Below are positions 27,225 through 35,924 of a stretch of DNA of 64,000 nucleotides, piece after piece. The notes beneath the pieces were generated by a model. It ran no database searches. It had not been told where the DNA came from and worked only from the letters and a program-made list of their open reading frames with translations. The number at the start of each line of letters is the position of its first letter. Position 1 is the first letter of the stretch. This DNA comes from an uncultured Alphaproteobacteria bacterium (GTDB taxonomy: Bacteria > Pseudomonadota > Alphaproteobacteria > RF32 > CAG-239): contig CAJTLY010000003.1 in assembly GCA_910577095.1 (NCBI GenBank), forward strand, positions 1-64,000, in the 5' to 3' direction. The translations under genes were made by a program, and so were the position numbers.

Positions 27225-28441
27225 TTGCAAATAACCGTATTGTTTTTAATCTCCCAGAATTCTGCTTCGTCCCCCAAGGAAGTAAACAGTTCGGGGTTGG
27301 TTGCGGTAATCCACGCCTGAAGGTCCAGTTCGCGGATTTTGGACAGCAGGGCTTCGCGTTTGCCGTCGTCAAGATGAGCCGCCACTTCGTCCAGCAGCAG
27401 TACCGGTGCAAAGCCCTGGCTGAGAATTTGGCATTTGGTTTGTGCCAAAATAATGCTGATGAGAAGCGATTTCTGTTCTCCGGTTGAACATAATTCGGCC
27501 GGCATTCTTTTCTTTTTGTAATAAACTTTGAAATCGCTGCGGTTAACGCCGTCGACGCTGTCATTGTAAAGAATGTTTTTGCGTTCGTTTGCCAGTTTGT
27601 GACAATAATAGTCTTCCACTTCAATTGCCGGCAAAGTGTCCAGCATTTGTTCTATTGTTCCGTCGAGTTCAAGCTGAACGTCGGGAAAAATGTCGTCGGG
27701 CGCGCTTTCGATAAAACGGTTGAGCCGTGCAATCTGTTCGCGCCGGGCGGCGGCAATTGCGACGCCGAGTGCGGACATGCTTTCTTCAAGGCTGCTCAGC
27801 CAGTTGACGTCGGCATGACCGTTGGAACTTTTGATCAATTGGTACCATTGTTTATACAGATGCTCAAAGGAGGAGGTTCTTTTGGCGTGTTCAACGTCAA
27901 AAGCATATACCAGCCGGTCGAGAAAACTCCGCCGCGGCTGCGAACCGCCGCGAAACAACCGGTCCATTTGCGGTGTCAGCCAGATGGCGGAAATGTATTG
28001 GCCGAGTTCCGTCTGTGAAGCGCCTTTCTGGCCGTTGATTTTGACAATGCGGCGATCAAAGCTGCGACTTTCTTCTTCGTTTTCGCGCAGGCTTTTTTCC
28101 ACCGCGGTGCCGATCTCAAATTCCTCGCCGTTTTTGGCAACCGTCGCCGAAACCGCCCAACTGGTATTGCCCGGCATATACTGTTCGTCAATCACCGCCG
28201 GCGTAAAACGCTTAATGTCGGCCAAACGGGCGCTGCGCAGACCGCGACCCGGGGTCAAAAAAGAAACCGCTTCGAGAATGTTGGTTTTGCCGCTGCCGTT
28301 TTCTCCGGTAATGATAATCGGCCGCAATCCGGGATTCATTCTCAGAAAAGCGTAGTTTCTGAAATCGGTTAAAGTCAGGCGGGTAACGCCTGACTTTAAG
28401 GAAACGACTTCTTTGATGTCTTTGGCCAGACTGTCCAACAA
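27221..28441 (-). CDS. recF: DNA replication and repair protein RecF
   Basis: SMC-like ATPase that loads RecA at gaps via RecOR. Walker A is GENGSGKTN near residue 45 and the signature/Walker B part is LLLDEVAAHLD near the end; FRNYAF is the usual N-terminal motif. About 406 residues. No ATG is available ahead of the conserved part, so the start must be one of two adjacent TTG codons at 28441 or 28438, directly after the dnaN stop. Expression is probably kept low by the weak start and coupled to dnaN. Confidence 0.94.
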   Translation of the reverse strand: MLDSLAKDIKEVVSLKSGVTRLTLTDFRNYAFLRMNPGLRPIIITGENGSGKTNILEAVSFLTPGRGLRSARLADIKRFTPAVIDEQYMPGNTSWAVSATVAKNGEEFEIGTAVEKSLRENEEESRSFDRRIVKINGQKGASQTELGQYISAIWLTPQMDRLFRGGSQPRRSFLDRLVYAFDVEHAKRTSSFEHLYKQWYQLIKSSNGHADVNWLSSLEESMSALGVAIAAARREQIARLNRFIESAPDDIFPDVQLELDGTIEQMLDTLPAIEVEDYYCHKLANERKNILYNDSVDGVNRSDFKVYYKKKRMPAELCSTGEQKSLLISIILAQTKCQILSQGFAPVLLLDEVAAHLDDGKREALLSKIRELDLQAWITATNPELFTSLGDEAEFWEIKNNTVICK

Positions 28442-29560
28442 TTATACCCTCATCGGCATTAAAACATAAATCGCACTGGCGTCGGAAGTGTCGTGAATGA
28501 CCGACGGCGACGAAGCGTCGGAAAAACTGATTTGAACGTTTTCTCCCTTAATTTCGGCCAGTATATCTAAAAGATACCTGAAATTGTAGCCGATTTCAAG
28601 CGATTCGTTGTCATATTTGGCTTCCAGTTCTTCCCAGGCGCTGCCGAGGTCGGGGCTGGAGGTGGTAATGACGATTTTGGCGTCGCCGGTGATCATCTTG
28701 ATGGCGCGGGTTCTTTCCGCAACCACCGAAACACGATCGACGGCGTTGGCCAGTTCTTTGACCTTGACTTCCATCAGTTTGTCATTGTCGGTCGGAATAA
28801 CCCGTTCATAATCGGGATAGGTGCCGTCGATCAGCTTTGAAGTCAGGGTCACTTCTTCCAGCGTAAAACGAACTTTGTTGTCGGAAAGGGCAATTTCGAT
28901 GTTTTCCGCTTTGGTGTCGTCTAAAAGCTTGCGCACTTCGCTGATGGTCTTGCGCGGGATAATGACGCCGGCAATCTTTTCGGCACCCTGCGGCAGCGGC
29001 GATTCGACACAGGCGAGACGGTGCCCGTCGGTGGCCACCACGCGCAGCACCTTGGCGGCACCTTCATTTTTGGCGTGAACATACAAACCGTTCAGATAAT
29101 AGCGAGTCTCTTCGGTCGAAACCGCAAACTGAGTGCGGTCGATCACGTCTTTCAGTTCTTCGCGCGCGATGCTGAAATTAACCGGCAGTTTGTCACCGGA
29201 AATGACCGGAAAGTCTTCAACCCCGATTGTCGACAAAGCGAATTTTGACCGTCCGGAAGCAATGCTGAGCTGTCCTTTGTCATCGGGAAAAGTGATTTCC
29301 ACTTCGGATCCGTCGGCGAGTTTGCGCACGATATCGTACAGCATATGTGCCGGTGCGGTGGTGGCGCCGGTTTCCGTGATTTTGGCGTCGACAATTTCGG
29401 TAATTTCGGTGTCCATATCGGTTGCCTTAAAGCTGATACCGTCGCCGAGGGCTTCGATTCGCACGTTGGAAAGCACCGGAATGGTGTTTCTTTTTTCGAC
29501 AATGCTCTGGACATGGTTGAGGGTTTTTAACAAAATTGCGCGTTCAATAACAAATTTCAT
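28442..29560 (-). CDS. dnaN: DNA polymerase III beta (sliding clamp)
   Basis: Ring-forming processivity clamp, 372 residues, with three clamp domains recognisable by motifs such as MKFVIERAILLKTLNHVQ at the start and ASAIYVLMPMRV at the end. I use the ATG at 29560; the open frame extends nine codons upstream without a better site. recF follows without a gap. A NUDIX gene separates it from dnaA. Confidence 0.96.
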   Translation of the reverse strand: MKFVIERAILLKTLNHVQSIVEKRNTIPVLSNVRIEALGDGISFKATDMDTEITEIVDAKITETGATTAPAHMLYDIVRKLADGSEVEITFPDDKGQLSIASGRSKFALSTIGVEDFPVISGDKLPVNFSIAREELKDVIDRTQFAVSTEETRYYLNGLYVHAKNEGAAKVLRVVATDGHRLACVESPLPQGAEKIAGVIIPRKTISEVRKLLDDTKAENIEIALSDNKVRFTLEEVTLTSKLIDGTYPDYERVIPTDNDKLMEVKVKELANAVDRVSVVAERTRAIKMITGDAKIVITTSSPDLGSAWEELEAKYDNESLEIGYNFRYLLDILAEIKGENVQISFSDASSPSVIHDTSDASAIYVLMPMRV

Positions 29561-29683
29561 GGTCTTATTCCGAATAAATTGTTTCAACTAAAAGACGACT
29601 GCCTTTTTTACTGCAAAAAATGATAACATAATATTGCCAAAGCAAAAATGAAAAAGACGAGTCGTCAACAGATTTTTTGACTT

Positions 29684-30106
29684 TTAAATCAAAGTTTCGG
29701 GCGGATGTTTTTTGAAAAAATTTTGAACCGGAAGAAACAGGTTTTCCGGCAGCGCGGAAAGATCAAACCACTGCCATTCCTCAAATTTGTCCGGCTCTTT
29801 CAGTTGCGGCGTGCCTTTAAAGCCGCCGGCCCTCATCATAACGGTAACATAATGACGGTCCGATTCGGCAAAAAAATCGTTGGTTATTCCGACAACCCGC
29901 AAACTTTGCGTTTGCAACGCCAGTCCCGTTTCTTCCAGGGTTTCGCGGATTGCTGCCTGTTCAAAGCTTTCGCCGAATTCGAGATGACCGCCGGGCGGAC
30001 ACCAGGTTCCTTTGCCGTGAGATGATTTGCGCCGGCCCAGCAACAACCGTCCCCGCGGATCAAAAATCAATGTGCCAACGCCGACTTTGACAGTATGTTG
30101 ATTCAT
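29684..30106 (-). CDS. NUDIX hydrolase, nucleotide-pool type
   Basis: 140-residue NUDIX protein with the box GGHLEFGESF...RETLEETGL at about residues 39-61 and the N-terminal VGTLIFDPRGRLLLGRR strand. The EF/W-rich end (KFEEWQWFDL) resembles nucleoside-triphosphate pyrophosphohydrolases of the MutT/NudG group. The substrate is not determined by sequence. It sits 46 nt after dnaA and 123 nt before dnaN, an unusual insertion between those two genes. Confidence 0.86.
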   Translation of the reverse strand: MNQHTVKVGVGTLIFDPRGRLLLGRRKSSHGKGTWCPPGGHLEFGESFEQAAIRETLEETGLALQTQSLRVVGITNDFFAESDRHYVTVMMRAGGFKGTPQLKEPDKFEEWQWFDLSALPENLFLPVQNFFKKHPPETLI

Positions 30107-30152
30107 GTTTAAGGCTTTCTGTTTTTGGCGGTTGCTGTAAACCGGTTGCCGC

Positions 30153-31607
30153 TTAAGCTTCGAGCGAGCGGCGCAGGCTGTCTACGTTTTCGGCCAAACC
30201 GTTGTCTTCGGATATCAGTTCTTCCACCTTGCGTACCGCATGCATGACGGTGGTGTGATCACGGTCGAATTTGCGGCCGATTTCCGGCAACGAGCGCGAG
30301 GTCAGCTGTTTGGCCAGATACATGGCGATCTGCCGCGGCCGGGCAACCGTGCGGGCACGACGCGATGATTGCATTTCCTTGACCGAAATGTTAAAATATT
30401 CGGCCACTTTTTTCTGAATTTCGTCAATGGTGGTGCGCCGGTCATAAGAACGCAGCATGTCTTTCAACACTTCCTGAGTGGTTTCCAGCGAAATTTCTTT
30501 TCCCGGCAACAACTGGGCATGAGCGGCAACCCGTCGCAACGCGCCTTCCAGTTCACGGATGTTGGTGGTGATTTTTTGTGCCAGAAACTCGGCGACCTTA
30601 TACGGCAGCTCACAGTTAAACTGTCTGGCTTTGTCGCGCAAAATGCCGATTCTCAGGTCAAAATCGGTCGGATGGATATCGGCCACCAGACCGCAGCCGA
30701 GCCGCGAACGCAGGCGCGATTCGATTCCTTCAAGATCGGAGGGTGATTTGTCGGCGGAAATAATGATCTGCCGTCCTTCTTCAATCAATGAATTGAAGGT
30801 GTAAAAGAACTCTTCCTGAGTCGAGTCTTTGCCGCCCATAAACTGAACGTCGTCAACCATCAGCACGTCCACCGAACGGAATTGTTCCTTAAATGCCGCG
30901 GTATCTTTGTAACGCAAGGCGCGAACAAACTTGTACATGAATTTTTCTGCCGAAAGATAAACAATGTTTTTTTCGGGGCTGCGTTGTTTGATGTGCCAGG
31001 CAATTGCATGCATCAGGTGGGTTTTTCCCAGTCCGACGCCGGAATACAGGAACAACGGATTAAAAGGAATGTTGTCGGATTCGGCTACTTTGCGGGCGGC
31101 CGCATAGGCAAACTCGTTGGTTTTGCCGACCACAAAGTTGTCAAAAGTGTATTGCGGATTGAGCGGAACCGAAAGCGATTGTCCCGACTCGCCGAAACTG
31201 CTGTATTCGGACGTTTCTCCGGACAAGGCTGCGGTTCCCGTTTGGTAAATGTTTTGCGGTGCCGGACTGGTCGCTATTTTTTTCAGGAGCGAACGGCATG
31301 ATGAACTGTGAACGCCGATGGCCGGATCTTCGGTTGCCTGAACGACAAAATTAATGCTTTTAATGGTCGGATTCTTTTTTTCCCAGATTTTGTGGATACG
31401 GTCGGAATAGTTTGTAATTACCCAGTTGCGCATAAAGCGGGTCGGAACGCAGATATTCATGATTCCGTTGGCAAAAGAACCGACGCTCAACGGCTTCAGC
31501 CAACTGTCAAAAGCTTTTTCGCCGACTTCGTTTTTTAGCTGGCTGCATATTTGTCCCCACTCGTTTCGAACAGCATCATCATTATTCATTATCGCTTCTC
31601 CGGCCAT
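30153..31607 (-). CDS. dnaA: chromosomal replication initiator DnaA
   Basis: AAA+ initiator that melts oriC. Domain I is N-terminal (WGQICSQLKNEVG...WLKPL), the ATPase core has Walker A GVGLGKTHL and Walker B LMVDDVQF, and domain IV shows ARPRQIAMYLAKQLTSRSLP and DRDHTTVMHA, the DnaA-box-reading signature. Two starts are plausible: ATG 31607 (AAAGGA, 9-nt spacing) and ATG 31589 (GGAG, 8-nt spacing); the longer is used here. A possible LexA site lies about 140 bp upstream. Confidence 0.95.
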   Translation of the reverse strand: MAGEAIMNNDDAVRNEWGQICSQLKNEVGEKAFDSWLKPLSVGSFANGIMNICVPTRFMRNWVITNYSDRIHKIWEKKNPTIKSINFVVQATEDPAIGVHSSSCRSLLKKIATSPAPQNIYQTGTAALSGETSEYSSFGESGQSLSVPLNPQYTFDNFVVGKTNEFAYAAARKVAESDNIPFNPLFLYSGVGLGKTHLMHAIAWHIKQRSPEKNIVYLSAEKFMYKFVRALRYKDTAAFKEQFRSVDVLMVDDVQFMGGKDSTQEEFFYTFNSLIEEGRQIIISADKSPSDLEGIESRLRSRLGCGLVADIHPTDFDLRIGILRDKARQFNCELPYKVAEFLAQKITTNIRELEGALRRVAAHAQLLPGKEISLETTQEVLKDMLRSYDRRTTIDEIQKKVAEYFNISVKEMQSSRRARTVARPRQIAMYLAKQLTSRSLPEIGRKFDRDHTTVMHAVRKVEELISEDNGLAENVDSLRRSLEA

Positions 31608-31697
31608 TCTGAAAAATCCTTCTTTCTTTAAGTATGAGGTTGAACCAAGTTTAATAATCTTATGGTGAAAGGTTTTGGCAAAGGATGTTGCCGCCAC

Positions 31698-31838
31698 TCA
31701 TAAATTAACTAAATATTAATCACAGAACAAAATAAAAAACAATAGAACATTTGCAGAACATTGTAATTAAATTTCTTGACAGGTGTTTTTCCGAGAGTCG
31801 GCCGGGATTCCTAGAAAAACATAAGTTTTAAATGAAAT
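31698..31838. other. AT-rich dnaA upstream region, possible regulatory/origin-adjacent DNA
   Basis: About 140 bp of AT-rich sequence between dnaA and the rpsT terminator. It holds three AGAACA repeats (31724, 31744, 31755). I see no cluster of TTATCCACA boxes, so it cannot be called an origin. Confidence 0.4.
31745..31759. promoter_or_regulatory. GAAC-N7-GAAC, candidate alphaproteobacterial LexA (SOS) box
   Basis: GAAC (31745-31748) and GAAC (31756-31759) are separated by exactly seven bases, matching the direct-repeat LexA operator known from alphaproteobacteria. It lies upstream of dnaA. About two such matches would be expected by chance in a window of this size counting both strands, so its intergenic place is the main support. 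Confidence 0.4.
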
Positions 31839-31839
31839 A

Positions 31840-31874
31840 AACCACTTTTCCGGCAAGAAGCCGGAGAAGTGGTT
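31840..31874 (-). terminator. intrinsic terminator of rpsT
   Basis: Fifteen-base arms AACCACTTTTCCGGC and GCCGGAGAAGTGGTT with a five-base loop, nearly fully paired, followed on the minus strand by TTTATTTCATTT. Confidence 0.8.
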
Positions 31875-31902
31875 GTAAAAGCTGAATTCTCTTAAAAGTC
31901 GA

Positions 31903-32163
31903 TTAGAGAGCTTTAATTTTTTTCGACAAGCGAGAAACCGTTCTCGATACTTTGTTCATCGGGAAGACGCCTTTGCGGGCAGATCTCATCAGTTCGGATT
32001 CTGCCGTTTTAAAAGCGGCTGCTGCGGTTTCTTTGTCATTGGCAACAATGGCAGCTTCTACTTTCTTTACAAAAGTACGGACTCTGCTTTTGCGGGCACC
32101 GTTGATCAGGCTGCGCTTGTTGTTGCGGTTAATTCTGGTTTTTGCCGATTTATGATTGGCCAT
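31903..32163 (-). CDS. rpsT: 30S ribosomal protein S20
   Basis: 86-residue, very basic primary rRNA-binding protein. The start [18 protein letters not shown] and the [14 protein letters not shown] end are typical. AGGA lies 9 nt before the ATG, and a TATAAT on the minus strand about 20 nt further up suggests its own promoter. It is followed by a hairpin terminator. Position beside dnaA is common in alphaproteobacteria. Confidence 0.96.
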   Translation of the reverse strand: MANHKSAKTRINRNNKRSLINGARKSRVRTFVKKVEAAIVANDKETAAAAFKTAESELMRSARKGVFPMNKVSRTVSRLSKKIKAL

Positions 32164-32277
32164 TTTACTTTATCCTGTACATTATAAGTTAATCACAAAT
32201 TTATTTTTCTGATATGCTTTATAAACTCGGAGACACGTTTTAGTCAACAACAATTTTCAGTAAAATTGCTGATTTTA

Positions 32278-33024
32278 CTATTTTTTTGCCATATTCACCA
32301 GATTCTGGCGAAATTCGTCGGACTCGATCGAGTTCTTGTAAACTTGTTTTTCGATCTCCAGCCCTTCTTCCAGATCGGTATTGCTGACCGCGGTTTTGAT
32401 CAGTTCTTTGGAGGTGTTGATGGCCAGATCGGGAAGTGCCGCGATTCTTTCGGCGGTGTTCAGCGCTTCGTCAAACAGGTAACGCAACGGAATGATTCGG
32501 CTCACCATGCCGCAGCGTTCCGCCTCATGCACGTTCATTGCGCGTCCGGTCAAAATCATTTCCATGGTTTTGGCCTTGCCGATCGCGCCGGTCAGACGTT
32601 GGGTGGCGCCAAAACCGGGGATGGTACCGAGGCTGAGGTCGGGATGGCCGAAGCGGGCGCTTTCGGAAGCGAAAATAATGTCGCACGCCAGCGCCAGTTC
32701 AAAGCCGATTCCCAAAGCGTAACCGCTGACGGCGGCAATGACCGGTTTTTTGACGTCGGCAATTTTTTCAAAGTTCTCGTACATTTCTTCCAACACCGCG
32801 GCGTTGATGTTCTCGACGAATTCGTTAACGTCGATTCCGGTCGAAAAAGCCTTGTCGCTGCCGCGGATGACAATGGCTTTGACGGCGTCGTTGAGATCCA
32901 TCGCCGTAATGGTTTCGGCGATGTCGGACAGCATCATCCGGTTGATCACGTTCAGCCCGTCGGCGGTGTTGATGGTGATGATTCCGGTTTGGTTTTTAAT
33001 TTCGGAGGTAACGTCTTTGTTCAT
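32278..33024 (-). CDS. enoyl-CoA hydratase/isomerase family protein
   Basis: Crotonase-fold enzyme of 248 residues; family members hydrate 2-enoyl-CoA or isomerise acyl-CoA. The oxyanion-hole and first catalytic Glu segment is GFELALACD, and the second motif reads GHPDLSLGTIPG, where classical hydratases have Glu rather than Asp (GQPE). It may therefore have a changed reaction. AGGA precedes the ATG; it lies 9 nt after the secreted-protein gene and downstream of mutM, in one unit. The genomic neighbourhood has no beta-oxidation genes, so its pathway is unclear. Confidence 0.9.
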   Translation of the reverse strand: MNKDVTSEIKNQTGIITINTADGLNVINRMMLSDIAETITAMDLNDAVKAIVIRGSDKAFSTGIDVNEFVENINAAVLEEMYENFEKIADVKKPVIAAVSGYALGIGFELALACDIIFASESARFGHPDLSLGTIPGFGATQRLTGAIGKAKTMEMILTGRAMNVHEAERCGMVSRIIPLRYLFDEALNTAERIAALPDLAINTSKELIKTAVSNTDLEEGLEIEKQVYKNSIESDEFRQNLVNMAKK

Positions 33025-33033
33025 TTTTTTTTC

Positions 33034-33429
33034 CTAATCTTTACTTTTGAGGGTGATTCTTACCAATAACGGTGATTTGTTTTCGCGGACAATGTCAAGC
33101 CGCTCGGCGTCTCTTTCGAAATGCAGACTGTCGTTTCGGCGGCCGATGAAATGCCAGCCGAGTTGGGGCAGCGTTTCTTCATAAAAGGCGGCAACAGAGG
33201 AAAAGGTTGCTTTTTGTCCGCTGAGATAAGCTTCGGCAAAACGAATTTCATCATTGCCGAAAGAAATGTTGTTGCTTTGCACCTGATGCATGCCGCTCAT
33301 CACCGGAACGTCTTCAATGCCGTCGACAAATTCGGCCGCGGCGGCCGGGCCGGTCAAAGTCAGCCATAAGACAACGGCCGACAGCAGCTTGATCAAAACA
33401 GATGTATTTTTTTTTAACAGTGTTATCAT
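33034..33429 (-). CDS. conserved secreted/periplasmic protein
   Basis: 131 residues with a signal peptide (hydrophobic core about 11-28, cleavage near PAAAAE). The mature part alternates hydrophobic and charged residues and looks like a small alpha/beta fold (FYEETLPQLGWHFIGRRND, LDIVRENKSPLLVRITLKSKD). I cannot name the family. The ATG at 33429 overlaps the mutM stop (ATGA); the enoyl-CoA hydratase gene follows after 9 nt. Confidence 0.75.
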   Translation of the reverse strand: MITLLKKNTSVLIKLLSAVVLWLTLTGPAAAAEFVDGIEDVPVMSGMHQVQSNNISFGNDEIRFAEAYLSGQKATFSSVAAFYEETLPQLGWHFIGRRNDSLHFERDAERLDIVRENKSPLLVRITLKSKD

Positions 33430-34265
33430 TTTTGTTTCACCGGGCAATAAAAAGTTGAACGGCCGCCCTGAACGATTTTGCGGATGCCGCGATCATCGTG
33501 CCCGGCGGCGCAGGTACAGCCGGGGCACGGTTTTCCGGTCTTGTTGTAAACGCAATGCAGGTTTTGAAAATAACCGAGACTGCCGTCCGGACGGTGGTAG
33601 TCGTGGAGGGTGGAGCCGCCGTTGGCAATCGCCTGTTTCAGAATTTCGCGGATGCTTTCCAACAGAGGACCGCATTCCTGCCGGGAAATTTCTCCGGCCG
33701 GTCGGGTGGGCAGAATCCCGGCGCGAAACAGAATTTCGGAAGCGTAAATGTTGCCGATTCCGGCAATTGTTTCCTGATCCAGCAGAGCCTGTTTAACCGA
33801 AGTGCGGCGTTTTCCAAGCTGTTCAAACAAATAATCCGCGGTCAGAAGCGGGTCAAAGGGATCCGGTCCCATCTTTGCAAAATAAGGATGTTCTGCCAAC
33901 CGGTCGGTTGCGCAAACGGTCAGAATGCCGAAGCGGCGCGGATCGTGAAAAATCAGCCACCCGGCCGAAGTCTTGATCAGCACGTGGTCGTGTTTTTGTT
34001 CGCTTGGTTCGGAGGCCGCGGTTTTGATACGTCCGCTCATGCCCAGATGCCAGATGATGCTGCGACCGTTGTCAAGTTCAATGACGATATATTTGCCTTG
34101 TCGCCGGTAGCCGTTTATGCGCGCTCCGCAAACCGAAACGGCAAAATTTTCCGGAATCGTTTCGCGAAACTTTCGGTTACGGACGGTAACCTGCAGAATT
34201 TCGGCATTGCCTATAAATTTTGCAATGCCGTTTTTAACGGTTTCGACTTCGGGCAGTTCGGGCAT
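33426..34265 (-). CDS. mutM: formamidopyrimidine-DNA glycosylase MutM/Fpg, atypical zinc finger
   Basis: Removes 8-oxoguanine and related lesions by base excision. The catalytic Pro2-Glu3 start MPELPEVETV and the GIGNIYASEILF helix are intact. The C-terminal zinc finger begins CPGC, but has an inserted AAGHDDR stretch and ends YCPVKQK, so the last of the four Cys ligands is replaced by Lys; an extra Cys and a His nearby might substitute. About 279 residues. It heads the mutM, secreted-protein, crotonase unit. Confidence 0.94.
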   Translation of the reverse strand: MPELPEVETVKNGIAKFIGNAEILQVTVRNRKFRETIPENFAVSVCGARINGYRRQGKYIVIELDNGRSIIWHLGMSGRIKTAASEPSEQKHDHVLIKTSAGWLIFHDPRRFGILTVCATDRLAEHPYFAKMGPDPFDPLLTADYLFEQLGKRRTSVKQALLDQETIAGIGNIYASEILFRAGILPTRPAGEISRQECGPLLESIREILKQAIANGGSTLHDYHRPDGSLGYFQNLHCVYNKTGKPCPGCTCAAGHDDRGIRKIVQGGRSTFYCPVKQK

Positions 34266-34363
34266 AATTTTCCACCACGCTGATTAATATCCATAAACTT
34301 CATCCATTATAAAGGGGTTACGGATTTTTTCAATGAATTTGTGCGGCGCCGGACGATTTTTAT

Positions 34364-34675
34364 TCAGGCGGCGTCGGAAGACGATATTTTGGTAATAATT
34401 TCGCTGATATAAGATTGGCAGCCGATCCCGTGGCGTCGGGTTTTGATTTGTCCCAACGGTGATTTGTTGTAAAAATACAGCATCACAAACAGGCGTGTAT
34501 AATAGGTCAGTCCGAGTCCCGAACGATTGCTGTTTTCGATCAGTTCGATAAAGTCATTGCGAGCAATATGTTCGTTTTTGCAAATTTCATCGACAAGTTT
34601 CCATTCGGTTACGCATAAACGCATGCTGGTACGGCGGTTATTGATGAACAGCACTCTGTTAATTAATTTGGTCAT
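34364..34675 (-). CDS. ribbon-helix-helix domain protein (RHH_4 type)
   Basis: Small (103-residue) DNA-binding-like protein. The stretch NRRTSMRLCVTEWKLVDEI, then NDFIELIENS and YYTRLFVMLYF, matches the RHH_4 ribbon-helix-helix family widespread in alphaproteobacteria. I use the ATG at 34675 (AAGAG site about 8 nt upstream), although ATGs at 34702 and 34771 are in frame. Targets are unknown. Confidence 0.75.
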   Translation of the reverse strand: MTKLINRVLFINNRRTSMRLCVTEWKLVDEICKNEHIARNDFIELIENSNRSGLGLTYYTRLFVMLYFYNKSPLGQIKTRRHGIGCQSYISEIITKISSSDAA

Positions 34676-34797
34676 TAAAAGCTCTTTGTGTTGGTTTGTC
34701 ATCAGAACAGATATAATGTTATTGCCATTAATTGTTGTCCGGAGTATATTATTAATAGAAAATAAACACAACTAAAAAATGAAAAAAATAACAACCT

Positions 34798-35355
34798 ATG
34801 ATAAAAAATGTAAGGAATAAAAAATACTACGCGCCGCAAAATGACGGTAAAGCTTGCAAATGTTCGTTTCCTGGTTGTAATAAACCGGGTGAATACCGTG
34901 CGCCGAAGGACCGGGACCTGAAGGATTATTATTGGTTTTGCCTTGAACATGTGCAGGCTTACAATGCCGAGTGGAATTATTATGACGGTGAGGACGACCG
35001 GGCCGAAACCGAGGAAGAGCAAAAGGCGCGCAGCCGTATGCATTTCAAAGGTTTCCGTTCGAAAGTCAACTATCAGTTCGGCTACAAACTGAAGGACGAT
35101 TTTGAATTTTTCGGCGAATATGCCGGTCATATGCCGTCGCGGGAAGAGATCTTTTTTAACGAGCAGGAACGACAGTTTTTAAAGATTATGGAATTGAGTG
35201 CCGATAATATTTCGATAGCGTTGATTAAAAAACAATATAAAAAGTTGGTCAAAAAGTACCACCCTGACTTGCATCGGGAGGACAAACAGGAAGCCGAAGA
35301 AAAGTTCAAACAACTGACGACCGCGTATCAGGCTCTGTTGGCTAAATTTTCCTGA
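34798..35355 (+). CDS. J-domain co-chaperone-like protein
   Basis: 185 residues. The C-terminal 55 residues are a J domain with the HPD motif (KKYHPDLHRE), which stimulates DnaK-type ATPase. The N-terminus has a Cys-rich patch (CKCSFPGCNKPG, later WFCLEHV) that looks like a small zinc site, a layout typical of alphaproteobacterial J proteins. It is not the classical DnaJ, as the Gly/Phe region and four CxxCxGxG repeats are missing. It stands alone on the plus strand. Confidence 0.85.
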   Translation: MIKNVRNKKYYAPQNDGKACKCSFPGCNKPGEYRAPKDRDLKDYYWFCLEHVQAYNAEWNYYDGEDDRAETEEEQKARSRMHFKGFRSKVNYQFGYKLKDDFEFFGEYAGHMPSREEIFFNEQERQFLKIMELSADNISIALIKKQYKKLVKKYHPDLHREDKQEAEEKFKQLTTAYQALLAKFS

Positions 35356-35396
35356 AATATGTCGTGACGACGGAAATTTTGTTTCCCAACGGTGTG

Positions 35397-35924
35397 TCAG
35401 CGACGGCGTTGCCGACGCAATAAAATCCGAATCACCCCCGAACCGCCTTCTGTATGCTGCGGATGAAAAATTGCCAGAATCAACGGACGGATATCGGGCA
35501 AGTTCAACCATTGCGGTACGCGTTCTTTGAGAACGCCGCGGCCGGCAAAAATATCGTCTTCGTCATTTTGATGCAACCCTTTTCCGGTGATGACGGCAAT
35601 GCAACGGCGTTGTTGCAGATAAGATTTTTTGATAAAACTGCAGACGGCTTCAAAAGCTTTGGTTTCGGTATAACCGTGCAGATCCAGTTCGGCCTCGGTT
35701 CTGAATTCGCCTTTTTTAAACCGACGCGCGGTGTTGTTGTCGATGTTGTCGGTTTTTCCCGGAATCAGATCTGAGAGGCGTTCTCCCGCGTAAACCCGGT
35801 CCGGGCTGATTTTGGGCGTGACTTTAAGGATTGTTTTGGCGTTTTTCTCTGCCGTTTTCGGTTTCGGCAGCGGCTGCACGTCTTTTATCAGTTCCTGCCA
35901 GGCAGAATCGTCGGCGTTACTCAT
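35397..35924 (-). CDS. Smr/MutS2-domain protein
   Basis: 175 residues. After a polar N-terminal part (about 90 residues) comes a Smr domain with LDLHGYTETKAFEAV, AVITGKGLH and a GGSGVIRILL end; family members are nucleases acting on structured DNA or on RNA/ribosomes. The ATG overlaps the mltA 3' end by 8 nt. tim44, mltA and smr form one minus-strand operon, an order common in alphaproteobacteria. Confidence 0.9.
   Translation of the reverse strand: MSNADDSAWQELIKDVQPLPKPKTAEKNAKTILKVTPKISPDRVYAGERLSDLIPGKTDNIDNNTARRFKKGEFRTEAELDLHGYTETKAFEAVCSFIKKSYLQQRRCIAVITGKGLHQNDEDDIFAGRGVLKERVPQWLNLPDIRPLILAIFHPQHTEGGSGVIRILLRRQRRR

Noticed and set aside
30153..30260. frameshift in dnaA or a split gene
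   Set aside because: The reading frame is continuous to the usual C-terminus; no defect.
31698..31838. oriC next to dnaA
   Set aside because: AT-rich, but without a cluster of DnaA boxes; a single SOS-like site does not make an origin.
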